From contig WFRP01000331.1 in assembly GCA_015486505.1 (NCBI GenBank), forward strand, positions 1 to 21,339: a DNA stretch of 21,339 nucleotides. The letters run 5' to 3'. The position numbers were made by a program, and so were the translations under genes. How positions within the stretch are numbered: position 1 is the first letter of the stretch; every line of letters starts with the position of its first letter. This stretch comes from Pseudomonadota bacterium. Lineage in GTDB: Bacteria > Desulfobacterota > Anaeroferrophillalia > Anaeroferrophillales > Tharpellaceae. A model generated the notes under the pieces. The model was given only the letters and a program-made list of their open reading frames with translations. It made no database searches and was not told the origin of the DNA. Below, piece after piece: positions 6,035-14,812 of this stretch.

Positions 6035-8012
6035 CCCCATCCTCCAGGGCTTCAGCAACCAGCTCAACCACATCTTTAACTTTGACATCATCTTCCCGAT
6101 TATGAAATTTAAGGCCATCCTCAAACATAACCATACAGAAAGGACAGGCCGTAACCGCAACTTCAGGATCAGTTTCCAGGGCCTGAGCTACCCGGGTATC
6201 ATTAATTTTGCCGCTCCCCAGATCCTCTTCCATCCACATCCGGCCGCCACCGGCGCCACAGCAGAAGCCCCGCTTCCGGTTACGCTCCATCTCGGCCAGT
6301 TCAAGACCGGGCAACTCCTGTAAAATATCCCGGGGCTGAGCGTAAATATCATTATAGCGCCCGAGATAACAGGAATCATGATAAACCGCCCGTCTGGCCA
6401 GAGGCCGGTTTATGGTAATACGCCCTTCATCCAGCAGTTGTTTGATAAGTTCGGTATGGTGAATAACATTATAATCTCCGCCGAGCTGTTTATAATCTTT
6501 TTTCAAAGTATTATAACCGTGCGGACACATAACGATAATATTTTTGACCCCGTAGCCGTTCAAAGTTTCGATATTTTCCATCGCCAGCATCTGATAGAGA
6601 TATTCATTCCCCATTTTGCGGGCCGAGTCGCCACAGCATTTCTCTTCCTTACCAAGAATCGAGAAACTGACGCCGGCCGCCTGCAAAACTTTAACCAATG
6701 CCGCGCTAACCTTTTTATAACGATCATCAAAGGAGCCGGAACAACCAACCCAGAGGAGATAATCGACATCAGGGTTTTCCGCCATCGTCGTTACCCCGGC
6801 AACCTCTTTGGCCCAGTTGCCGCGATCAGCCCAGCCCAGGCCCCAGGGGTTGCTGTTATTCTCAAAATTTTTGAAGACCAGCTGCACCTCCGAAGGAAAG
6901 CTGCTCTCCATCAAAACCAGATTACGCCGTAAATCGACTACCTTATCGATGTGTTCGACATACATCGGACAAACTTCCATACAGGCGCGGCAGGTTGTGC
7001 AGGACCAGATCTGATCATCGCTGAGATAGCCGCCGAACAACGGTTTTTCATCATCGGGCAGGCCCCAGGTTATATCCTCCCCGCTCGCCCGGCAGCGGGC
7101 AATCCGTTTACTCTTGTCATAAAGACATTCGCGGATATCCTGCACCAGTTTTTTCGGGGTCAAAGGTTTCCCGGTCAGATAAGCCGGGCAGTTATCCTGA
7201 CAGCGGCCGCAGCGGATACAGGCATCGGAATCCATCAACTGCTTCCAGGTGAACTGATATACATGCGCGACCCCGAAAGTTTCGGAATTTTCTATATCAA
7301 GCAGGCTGACCACCCCTTTCGGCTTGGTCGAGCGATAATAATTATTGAGAACACCTGAAATAACATGGAAGAGTTTGGTATAAGGCATGGTCGCGATGAG
7401 CAACATGACGGCATAGAAATGAATCCGCCAGACAACGGCAATGGTTTCGGCATTAACCTTTTGGCTGAAAGGGGCAAAAATCGTCGCGAAAACCGAACCG
7501 ATCGGCGCAAACCAGCTTCCCCCGGGAGTGGTAATCACCAGCCGCAGCCCTTCAACCGCAAAGCCGCTGACGAAAATAAATAAAAGCCAGAGTAAAAGCA
7601 GGCCGTCCTGATTACCATCTTCATCAAGCCGGTCCGGCATAAGTCCGTAACGACGGTAAACCGCCATCAATATACCAACCAGGGCCAAACCACCGACACA
7701 GTCCAAAGCCAGCGAAACCCCGCCGGCCGCCGCCGGACTCAAGGTCGCAACATGTAACTGGGCAAAGACAACAAAAACAAAAGGAATGAAAAAACCGAAA
7801 AAGATAAAGAGATGCATAAAACCGGGCAGATTTTCTTCCAGAATCCGGTCATGCCCGACCACCGATGCGAACATGGCGGCGAAACGTTTACCCGCGCTCC
7901 CAGCCCGGACTTCGGGCTCTCCCAGCCGCCAGCGGGCAATCTTTCGGGCACTGCCAAAAAGCAAGGCCACCAAACTTAAGCCGATGATCAAGACATCAAA
8001 AGAATTCAGCAT
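6027..8012 (-). CDS. Membrane HdrD/EMO-like iron-sulfur oxidoreductase
   Basis: A 661-residue protein and first gene of the six-gene operon. The N-terminal 220 residues form about six membrane helices of the nitrate-reductase-gamma type. His54, His67, His198 and His216 are candidate heme b ligands. Two [4Fe-4S] motifs follow: CIRCGRCQDNCP (265-276) and CTTCRACMEVCP (about 339-350). Then come two cysteine-rich CCG domains (GCSGSF to KCCGDSARKMG, and HDSCYLGRYN to FCCGAGGGRMW plus ACPFC). This layout matches the DUF224/HdrD group that includes ETF:menaquinone oxidoreductase (EMO), HmcF and TmcB. The likely role is to accept cytoplasmic electrons, for instance from ETF, and pass them to menaquinone. 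No etfAB genes are visible here, so the donor is unproven. The ATG at 8012 has GAGGAAG about 9 bp upstream. Confidence 0.88.
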   Translation of the reverse strand: MLNSFDVLIIGLSLVALLFGSARKIARWRLGEPEVRAGSAGKRFAAMFASVVGHDRILEENLPGFMHLFIFFGFFIPFVFVVFAQLHVATLSPAAAGGVSLALDCVGGLALVGILMAVYRRYGLMPDRLDEDGNQDGLLLLWLLFIFVSGFAVEGLRLVITTPGGSWFAPIGSVFATIFAPFSQKVNAETIAVVWRIHFYAVMLLIATMPYTKLFHVISGVLNNYYRSTKPKGVVSLLDIENSETFGVAHVYQFTWKQLMDSDACIRCGRCQDNCPAYLTGKPLTPKKLVQDIRECLYDKSKRIARCRASGEDITWGLPDDEKPLFGGYLSDDQIWSCTTCRACMEVCPMYVEHIDKVVDLRRNLVLMESSFPSEVQLVFKNFENNSNPWGLGWADRGNWAKEVAGVTTMAENPDVDYLLWVGCSGSFDDRYKKVSAALVKVLQAAGVSFSILGKEEKCCGDSARKMGNEYLYQMLAMENIETLNGYGVKNIIVMCPHGYNTLKKDYKQLGGDYNVIHHTELIKQLLDEGRITINRPLARRAVYHDSCYLGRYNDIYAQPRDILQELPGLELAEMERNRKRGFCCGAGGGRMWMEEDLGSGKINDTRVAQALETDPEVAVTACPFCMVMFEDGLKFHNREDDVKVKDVVELVAEALEDGDV

Positions 8013-8107
8013 AACTTTATACTTCCTCTTACTTCTTCAGATACAATTTCAAGCCTGAGCCTGGCAGCATCCAGAACCTAAACTTGTTTTTCCACCCCAC
8101 GAAACTA
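8013..8107. other. Leader of the six-gene operon
   Basis: The stretch between the operon start codon and a degraded family B repeat. A ribosome-binding site (GAGGAAG) is visible at about 8022-8028 on the minus strand. I see no convincing sigma-70 -35/-10 pair. Transcription may start here or within the repeat remnant just upstream. Confidence 0.4.
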
Positions 8108-8206
8108 ATGCGGGAACAAATCCCGCAACCCAATCGGCCCTTTTCGGTCCGTACCCAGGAGTACTTCCACTGGTCGCAAAAATGAAAACCTGCAATTTTA
8201 CGACAC
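8108..8206 (-). repeat. Family B repeat, copy 5, degraded, minus strand
   Basis: Read on the minus strand, the 3' half is well kept: GCGACCAGTGGAAGT, then GGGTACGG, then the closing hairpin TGCGGGATTTGTTCCCGCA next to 8108. The 5' half has lost the long palindrome; a trace of the start (AAATTGCAGG versus CTTACAGG) remains at about 8182-8200. It lies upstream of the operon, about 95 bp before the first start codon. Confidence 0.65.
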
Positions 8207-8302
8207 CTGTGATAAAAAAAATGAATCAGCAATCATTTTTTAAGTGAGCTTGTTAACATAAGCACGAGACCTTTGTCAAGAGCCAATTTACATAATTCAC
8301 AC

Positions 8303-8332
8303 AAAAAAAGCAGACCTTGAAAGCCCGCTTTT
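8303..8332 (-). terminator. Probable intrinsic terminator of the chemoreceptor gene
   Basis: On the minus strand AAAAGCGGGC pairs with GTCTGCTTTT through ten base pairs, two of them G-U, with a 7-nt loop. It ends in a run of seven T. It lies about 215 bp after the chemoreceptor stop and about 290 bp before the operon start, so it would separate the two transcripts. Confidence 0.6.
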
Positions 8333-8376
8333 AAAATGCAATATCCTTATATTTTTTAATATGTTGACCTGCAATC

Positions 8377-8441
8377 AGCCAGTTAACTGGCTAGTTGACA
8401 CGAATAACCGCGCATAACCGGCAAGCTGACACAAATAACTG
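8377..8441. repeat. Tandem ~31-bp direct repeat with a 16-bp palindrome
   Basis: Two adjacent units, 8379-8410 and 8411-8441, share 22 of 27 aligned bases around a GACACRAATAAC core. The first unit begins inside a perfect 16-bp palindrome, AGCCAGTTAACTGGCT (8377-8392). There is no gene in 8333-8545. Possible readings are a regulator-binding array or the repeated end of a decayed insertion sequence. Confidence 0.55.
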
Positions 8442-8545
8442 TTCAGATCATTTCACAGTTTTCAGTTCAAGTTTAACCGGTAAAGCAATAAATCACCCTG
8501 CCGTTAAAAAAAAGCCCATATTTACGTTCAACTCCTTTGCTATGC

Positions 8546-10294
8546 TCAATCAGCCGATTCACCGACATCAGCTAACGCGGTTGCCGCCGCGTTAGCCTGT
8601 GAGAATTTGGCAGCCGCCTCCTTATCAAGCTTAAAACGCATCACGATTTCTTTCAAACGCGCACTTAACCCATTCAGATCTCCGGCATTACCATTGACCT
8701 GCGCACTACTCTCCGTAAGTTCACCGGCCATGGAACTGACCTCGGAGATATCTGCTGAAATCTCACCGGCAACCGCAGTACTTTGCGATATATTATCATT
8801 GATTTCCGCGAGTCCCTGCGAAGCCTGGGCAACATTCCCGGCAATCTCGCGGGTAGTTACCGACTGCTCTTCAATTGCCGCCGCCACTGTAGTCACCAAC
8901 TCACTAACCTCTTCAATAACCTTGGTCACCGCGCGAATTTCGTCAACCGTGGCCCCGGTTGAGCCCTGGATTTCACTGATGATTTTTCGAATATCCAGGG
9001 TCGCTTCGGCAGTCTGCCGGGCGAGTTCTTTAATTTCGTTAGCAACTACCGCGAAACCCTTGCCCGCTTCACCAGCCCGGGCCGCCTCAATCGTGGCATT
9101 CAGGGCAAGCAGGTTGGTCTGTTCCGAAATCTCACTGATAACCGCAGTTACCTTGCCGACCTCTTCCGCCGAACGTCCGAGTTCATCGATCTTGATTGAC
9201 GCCTGGCGGGCCCGTTCAACCGCAGCCTGACTTATAGAGCGGGTCTGTTCCGTATTCTGAGCAATCTCGCCGACGGTCGAAGTCATCTCTTCGGCCGCCG
9301 CCGCCACCATATTGACGTTATTGGCAGCAGTTTCGGATGCGGTTGCAACCGAATTCATATTAACACTCATCTCTTCAGCCGCCGCGGCCACAGTATTACT
9401 CTTGGACGAAGCATTACCGGATGCATCTTTAAGCCGTTCGGAAACCGCGCCTAATTCGGTTGCAGAGAGCGCCAGAGACTCAACCCCGCTGAAGATATCA
9501 CCGGCAATTTTTATAAGTCCGTCCCTGGTCTGACCCAAGGCTTCGAGCATACTCCCCGAACGGGCATCGGCGGCAATTTTAACCCGCAGATCACCATCGG
9601 CAATTTTTTTAAGTATTTCACTCATATCCTCGGGCTCGCCCCCCATAACCCGGGCAAAACCGGAACGAACCCAGAAAAGAACCGCCAGGGTAATTAATAA
9701 TCCGAGAACGGCAATAACCATCACCAGAGTCAGGGTTTGCGACTCTTTCTTATTGGCTCTTTGCGTTGACTCCGCAGCAATTTTCAGCAAGGCTCCTTCC
9801 AGTTTGCCAAAAACTTGCAAAACCTCATTCATAGCCGGCAGGGTCAACATGTTAAAATCATCCTTGGCTCCATCCAGGTCTTCAGCCTCAGTCAGATTGG
9901 CGTTAATATCTATAATCGAATGATGGAGCCGGGCATGCGGTTCCTCCAGATTTTTCAGAAGTGATCCCAATTCCGGATAACGGGTTTCCAATGCCCGGCG
10001 CTCAGGTCCATAAAGCCATTTTCCGAGGGCACATTTATGGTCATCGGCTCCAACATCGACCCTGATTCCGGGCTGATAGGGCTGCGTCAAGGTTTCAGTT
10101 ACTTTTTCAGCCCACTTATGATGATCAATCTCCAGGGTTTTGAGTTGCGAGACCAATTCAGCCGCAGTTGCGGCTTCTTCGGCTTTTTTGAGCATACTTT
10201 TTACCCCAAAATACGTAATCCCGCCGGAGACCACCAGTAACCCACCAAGAACAAGCAAACCTATAAGAATCTGCCGACTTAACTTTAACCGCAT
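8546..10294 (-). CDS. Methyl-accepting chemotaxis protein with a periplasmic CZB-like zinc-binding domain
   Basis: A 582-residue chemoreceptor. Membrane helices lie at about 9-30 and 187-209. The region between them contains HHKW (58-61), HKCALGKW (86-93) and EPHARLHH (118-125), the His/Cys/His/His pattern of the chemoreceptor zinc-binding (CZB) fold. After the second helix come a HAMP-like stretch (GGEPEDMSEILKKIADGDL) and a long cytoplasmic coiled coil. The kinase-control hairpin is clear (EISEQTNLLALNATIEAARA, then GKGFAVVANEIKELA). No C-terminal CheR-tethering pentapeptide is seen. CZB domains bind zinc and respond to metal or oxidants such as hypochlorous acid; most are cytoplasmic, so this position is unusual. 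The ATG at 10294 follows AAGGAG. A hairpin (CTAACGCGG/CCGCGTTAG, 8572-8595) lies inside the last codons. No chemotaxis genes adjoin it. Confidence 0.93.
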   Translation of the reverse strand: MRLKLSRQILIGLLVLGGLLVVSGGITYFGVKSMLKKAEEAATAAELVSQLKTLEIDHHKWAEKVTETLTQPYQPGIRVDVGADDHKCALGKWLYGPERRALETRYPELGSLLKNLEEPHARLHHSIIDINANLTEAEDLDGAKDDFNMLTLPAMNEVLQVFGKLEGALLKIAAESTQRANKKESQTLTLVMVIAVLGLLITLAVLFWVRSGFARVMGGEPEDMSEILKKIADGDLRVKIAADARSGSMLEALGQTRDGLIKIAGDIFSGVESLALSATELGAVSERLKDASGNASSKSNTVAAAAEEMSVNMNSVATASETAANNVNMVAAAAEEMTSTVGEIAQNTEQTRSISQAAVERARQASIKIDELGRSAEEVGKVTAVISEISEQTNLLALNATIEAARAGEAGKGFAVVANEIKELARQTAEATLDIRKIISEIQGSTGATVDEIRAVTKVIEEVSELVTTVAAAIEEQSVTTREIAGNVAQASQGLAEINDNISQSTAVAGEISADISEVSSMAGELTESSAQVNGNAGDLNGLSARLKEIVMRFKLDKEAAAKFSQANAAATALADVGESAD

Positions 10295-10328
10295 TGCACT
10301 CTCCTTAAATTTTCAGCTTGAACGATAC

Positions 10329-10358
10329 TCTATACTTGAACTTTTGGCCCGATGTAAA
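10329..10358 (-). promoter_or_regulatory. Candidate sigma-70 promoter of the chemoreceptor gene
   Basis: On the minus strand TTTACA (10358-10353) and TATAGA (10334-10329) are separated by 18 bp. This puts transcription start roughly 25-30 bp before the ATG. A family B repeat begins 2 bp upstream of the -35 box. No flagellar-type sigma-28 motif was seen. Confidence 0.45.
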
Positions 10359-10359
10359 T

Positions 10360-10493
10360 TAGTGCCTTACAGGTTATTTTCTTGTTTTAAAACAAGAAAA
10401 TGTTCTGATAAGAGCACTTATTTGCGACCATCGGAAGTGCCCCTGGGTACGGGCCGAAAAGGCCGGATTGGGTTGCGGGATCTGTTCCCGCAT
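10360..10493 (+). repeat. Family B structured repeat, copy 2 (134 bp, intact)
   Basis: It has the same 134-bp length and near-identical sequence as the copy nested in family A. It contains the same 26-bp palindrome, a GGCC/GGCC hairpin and a closing TGCGGGA/TCCCGCA hairpin. It lies immediately upstream of the candidate chemoreceptor promoter. The bases after it (CAGAC) resemble those after copy 1 (CAGCA). Confidence 0.85.
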
Positions 10494-10570
10494 CAGACAA
10501 AATAAATATGATATACAGCAATCTTTTTTTCTTATCATACAAAACATTATATTTCCACCATTTTATTTAC

Positions 10571-10722
10571 CAACTTTCTGAGTCAGTTTAACTGATTGAT
10601 ACTTTTTGCAAAAATCATTCTGTTAGCGGTTTTTCTCTGCATCCTGGCCTCCTGAGGGAGACAAAAACAGTGGCCCCACCAAGACGCCAAAGCGCAGAAA
10701 AAAAAGGACAAAATAAAATCAT
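10571..10722 (-). repeat. Family E element, copy 2, degraded and partial
   Basis: On the plus strand it begins CAACTTTCTGAGT, the family E terminal sequence, then TTTAACTGATTGATA, AATCATT and GCGGTTTTT. It goes on through a decayed family D hairpin (GGGAGACAAAAACAG, CCAAGACGCCAAAG). This follows the reverse complement of the right half of the element at 19315-19561. The far terminal repeat is not recognisable, so it is a remnant. Confidence 0.6.
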
Positions 10723-10827
10723 TCAACCTTGGGTTTTCCCGACCTCCTGGTGAAAGAGTAAAAGCGATTATTCCACCAAGATGACGGGAGGCCTAACATA
10801 TTTACACGTCCCGCCAAGTTTTGAACA
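10723..10827. other. Non-coding stretch, no recognised content
   Basis: No plausible gene, RNA or strong hairpin was found between the family E remnant and the acetoacetyl-CoA synthetase leader. Confidence 0.4.
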
Positions 10828-10945
10828 TTGACAAAAATCTTTCTCCGGATTTCGAAGTTGACAACTATGCTTTAATCGATTAAAGGGACTGGCGGCTTGA
10901 CAATTTTTTTTGCTATTGATTGACAGTTAACGTAAAGTGTAAATA
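10828..10945 (+). promoter_or_regulatory. Acetoacetyl-CoA synthetase leader: four TTGACA boxes and a palindrome
   Basis: TTGACA occurs exactly at 10828, 10858, 10897 and 10920. A perfect 14-bp palindrome, TTTAATCGATTAAA, lies at 10871-10884 between the second and third boxes. None of the boxes has an obvious TATAAT-like partner at 16-18 bp; the fourth has only weak ATAAGC. The promoter is therefore somewhere here but not pinned, and the palindrome is a candidate operator. Confidence 0.4.
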
Positions 10946-10983
10946 AGCGAACAGATTTTTTAAGATTTTCAAGGAGAAAAACC

Positions 10984-12929
<1,946 letters not shown>

Positions 12930-12939
<10 letters not shown>

Positions 12940-12957
12940 CCGGGCGTTGCTTTTTTA
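12930..12957. terminator. Bidirectional intrinsic terminator between convergent genes
   Basis: AAAAAGC pairs with GCTTTTT around a 12-nt GC-rich loop, with T-runs on both strands (TTTTTTATTT on plus). The left arm overlaps the last codons and stop of acetoacetyl-CoA synthetase. The same hairpin lies about 30 bp beyond the stop of the convergent histidine kinase. Confidence 0.5.
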
Positions 12958-12986
12958 TTTATCTGAACCCCGCGGCTACTTTGGCA

Positions 12987-14702
12987 TCAAGCAGTCAACT
13001 CATCCCTTACGGCTTTTCCCAGTTGGCTGATTGTATAGGGTTTGCTCAGGAATTGTTTGACGCCGAGTTTTTTTGCTTTTTCAATTAGCTCCGGCTCGGC
13101 ATATCCGCTGACAATTATGACTTTTTGGTCGGGATATTTTTGTAATATTTTCCTGTAGGTCGTCAGCCCGTTTATGCCTGAACCCATTAACATATCCAAA
13201 ATAATCAATGGGGTGGGATTGTTGAAAAGATATTGTATTGCTTTTTCACCTGACGCTGCGCTGGTCGGCTCATAGTTTAAGTTTCTGAGAATTTCACAAG
13301 CTATTTCCCGCTGATGCTTATCATCATCGACGACAAGAACCGGTTGCCGGTCTCCCAGAAAATCTGCAATGCCAATTTCAGCTGTTGGCGGCGTTATATC
13401 TTTTTCATTTGTCGCGGGAAAGTATAAATCAAACGATGTTCCCTGATTATTACTTTGCACCGTTATCTCTCCATTATGGTCCTGGATAGTATTCCAGACA
13501 AGGGCAAGGCCCAGGCCGGTTCCGCTTCTGCCCATTTTCTTTTTCGTGTAGAAAGGTTCAAAGATGTGGGTTATGTCTTCTTCCGCTATCCCGGGACCAT
13601 CGTCTGTAATAGACAGGAAAATATAGTTACCTTTTTGCAGATTCAGATTTTTTTTGGGTTCTGTGATTTTAATATTTTCGGTTGTGAGCGTAATATTACC
13701 CTTTGACTCAATCGCTTCGGCGGCGTTGGTAATAAGATTCATCAGGCATTTGATGATATGAACCGGGGAGCAATTAAAATTTTCCAGATCCCGGGCAAGA
13801 TTTTTATGGAATGTTACGTTGGGGTAGAGAGATGATAATTCGAAGAATTCAGGGGATTGAAAATAGGTATTAATAACGGTATTTAAGTTGGTGGTTTCCT
13901 GTTGAATAATGCCGCCCCGGGAGATGGTCAACAGATCAGAAACGATATGCGCCGCTCTCAGCCCGGCATCTTTTATCTTTTTAATCTTTCTTACTATTTC
14001 GTGATCATCTGGGGGAATCTTTAGCAATATAACTTCAGGATAGGCAATAATACCGGAAAGAATATTATTCAAATCATGAGCTACACCTCCTGCCATCATC
14101 CCAATCGCTTCCATTTTCTGGGCCGTATGGAGCTGTTTCAAAAGTTTTTGCTGTTCAAGATGATCTCTTTGGCTTTGCAGCTTTGACAGTCCGATATTCG
14201 CAACCGTTGTGGCCAGGTGAGACAAAAAAGACAACATTGCTCTAAAAGTTTCCTCGTTGACAACCGGCACTTCTGATACTGCAGCAAGATAAGCCTGCTC
14301 GTCATAGCCATATTGTCTTGCCTGTTTTTTGAAACGATTGATGTCGGGTGCTTCAAAAAAGATCTGTCCGGTTGCCAGATTGGCGAGATGCCTGCCTTCA
14401 ATGATGATTGGAGTACAGCCGTCAACCAGACCATTCTGACAATGGTGAATCCTTATTTCTTCAGGATTCTCCAAGCCCTCCGTTAAAATCCTGCCACTCA
14501 ATTTGCAAATTTTAACTGATTCGGAATTTGCTCGATGAAACTTGACACAAACACTCCGCCAGCCTGTAGCTATCAGTATCTCGCTAGCTGTCGCATCAAC
14601 CAGACCGGTGGTAAATCCTGTGGCCGCTGAAAAAGATTCAAACAATTTTTTTAATTCATCGATATCGACAATGTCTCGTATTGAATCAATTTGATTTACC
14701 AT
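12987..14702 (-). CDS. PocR-domain hybrid histidine kinase with C-terminal receiver
   Basis: About 571 residues. The N-terminal 180 residues match a PocR-type sensory domain, a family linked to small hydrocarbon-derivative ligands: IDELKKLFESFSAATGF, conserved cysteines (KICKLSG, IHHCQNGLVDGC) and LANLATGQIFF. A coiled coil leads to a HisKA domain with AGGVAHDLNN (phospho-His209 in this numbering). The ATPase domain shows NAAEAI, DDGPGI and SGTGLGLALV. The receiver has DDD (LVVDDDKH), phospho-acceptor Asp503 (LIILDML) and SKPY. There are no membrane helices, so it is cytoplasmic. Start choice: 14702 has AGGAAG close upstream; 14753 would add 17 residues and lacks a good site. It follows the ADP-forming acyl-CoA synthetase by 110 bp on the same strand. 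The gene looks more AT-rich than its neighbours. The ligand is unknown. Confidence 0.88.
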   Translation of the reverse strand: MVNQIDSIRDIVDIDELKKLFESFSAATGFTTGLVDATASEILIATGWRSVCVKFHRANSESVKICKLSGRILTEGLENPEEIRIHHCQNGLVDGCTPIIIEGRHLANLATGQIFFEAPDINRFKKQARQYGYDEQAYLAAVSEVPVVNEETFRAMLSFLSHLATTVANIGLSKLQSQRDHLEQQKLLKQLHTAQKMEAIGMMAGGVAHDLNNILSGIIAYPEVILLKIPPDDHEIVRKIKKIKDAGLRAAHIVSDLLTISRGGIIQQETTNLNTVINTYFQSPEFFELSSLYPNVTFHKNLARDLENFNCSPVHIIKCLMNLITNAAEAIESKGNITLTTENIKITEPKKNLNLQKGNYIFLSITDDGPGIAEEDITHIFEPFYTKKKMGRSGTGLGLALVWNTIQDHNGEITVQSNNQGTSFDLYFPATNEKDITPPTAEIGIADFLGDRQPVLVVDDDKHQREIACEILRNLNYEPTSAASGEKAIQYLFNNPTPLIILDMLMGSGINGLTTYRKILQKYPDQKVIIVSGYAEPELIEKAKKLGVKQFLSKPYTISQLGKAVRDELTA

Positions 14703-14760
14703 CTGTCTTCCTTTTTCCCAGGATTTTTTCAGCTTTCCGACTTCTGTCACCATCCTGATG

Positions 14761-14805
14761 CCCCGGCGTCTTTGCGGAAAAACTTGTTTTTTATCTCCCG
14801 CCGGT
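14761..14805 (-). repeat. Family D hairpin core fragment
   Basis: On the minus strand it reads GGCGGGAGATAAAAAACAAG, then TTTTTCCGCAAAGACGCC. This matches the family D core (GGCGGGAGACAAAAAAGCAG in the 19xxx copy). It lies between the acyl-CoA synthetase and the histidine kinase. No family E terminal repeats are visible around it. Confidence 0.6.
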
Positions 14806-14812
14806 TTACAGC

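Noticed and set aside
5597..6079. 160-codon plus-strand frame opposite the heptaheme cytochrome
   Set aside because: The minus strand has seven heme motifs, a signal peptide and operon spacing. The plus frame is a shadow with no recognisable domain.
4961..6160. Longer start (6160) for the heptaheme cytochrome
   Set aside because: It would overlap the upstream gene by over 130 bp, would put extra arginine-rich sequence before the signal peptide, and ignores the GGAGG site that fits the ATG at 6034.
6378..6932. 184-codon plus-strand frame opposite the HdrD/EMO-like gene
   Set aside because: It is antisense to conserved CCG and ferredoxin motifs, with no ribosome-binding site or family features.
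10885..10920. Sigma-54 promoter for acetoacetyl-CoA synthetase
   Set aside because: A TGGC-like element is present, but no GC dinucleotide occurs at the required 10-bp spacing.
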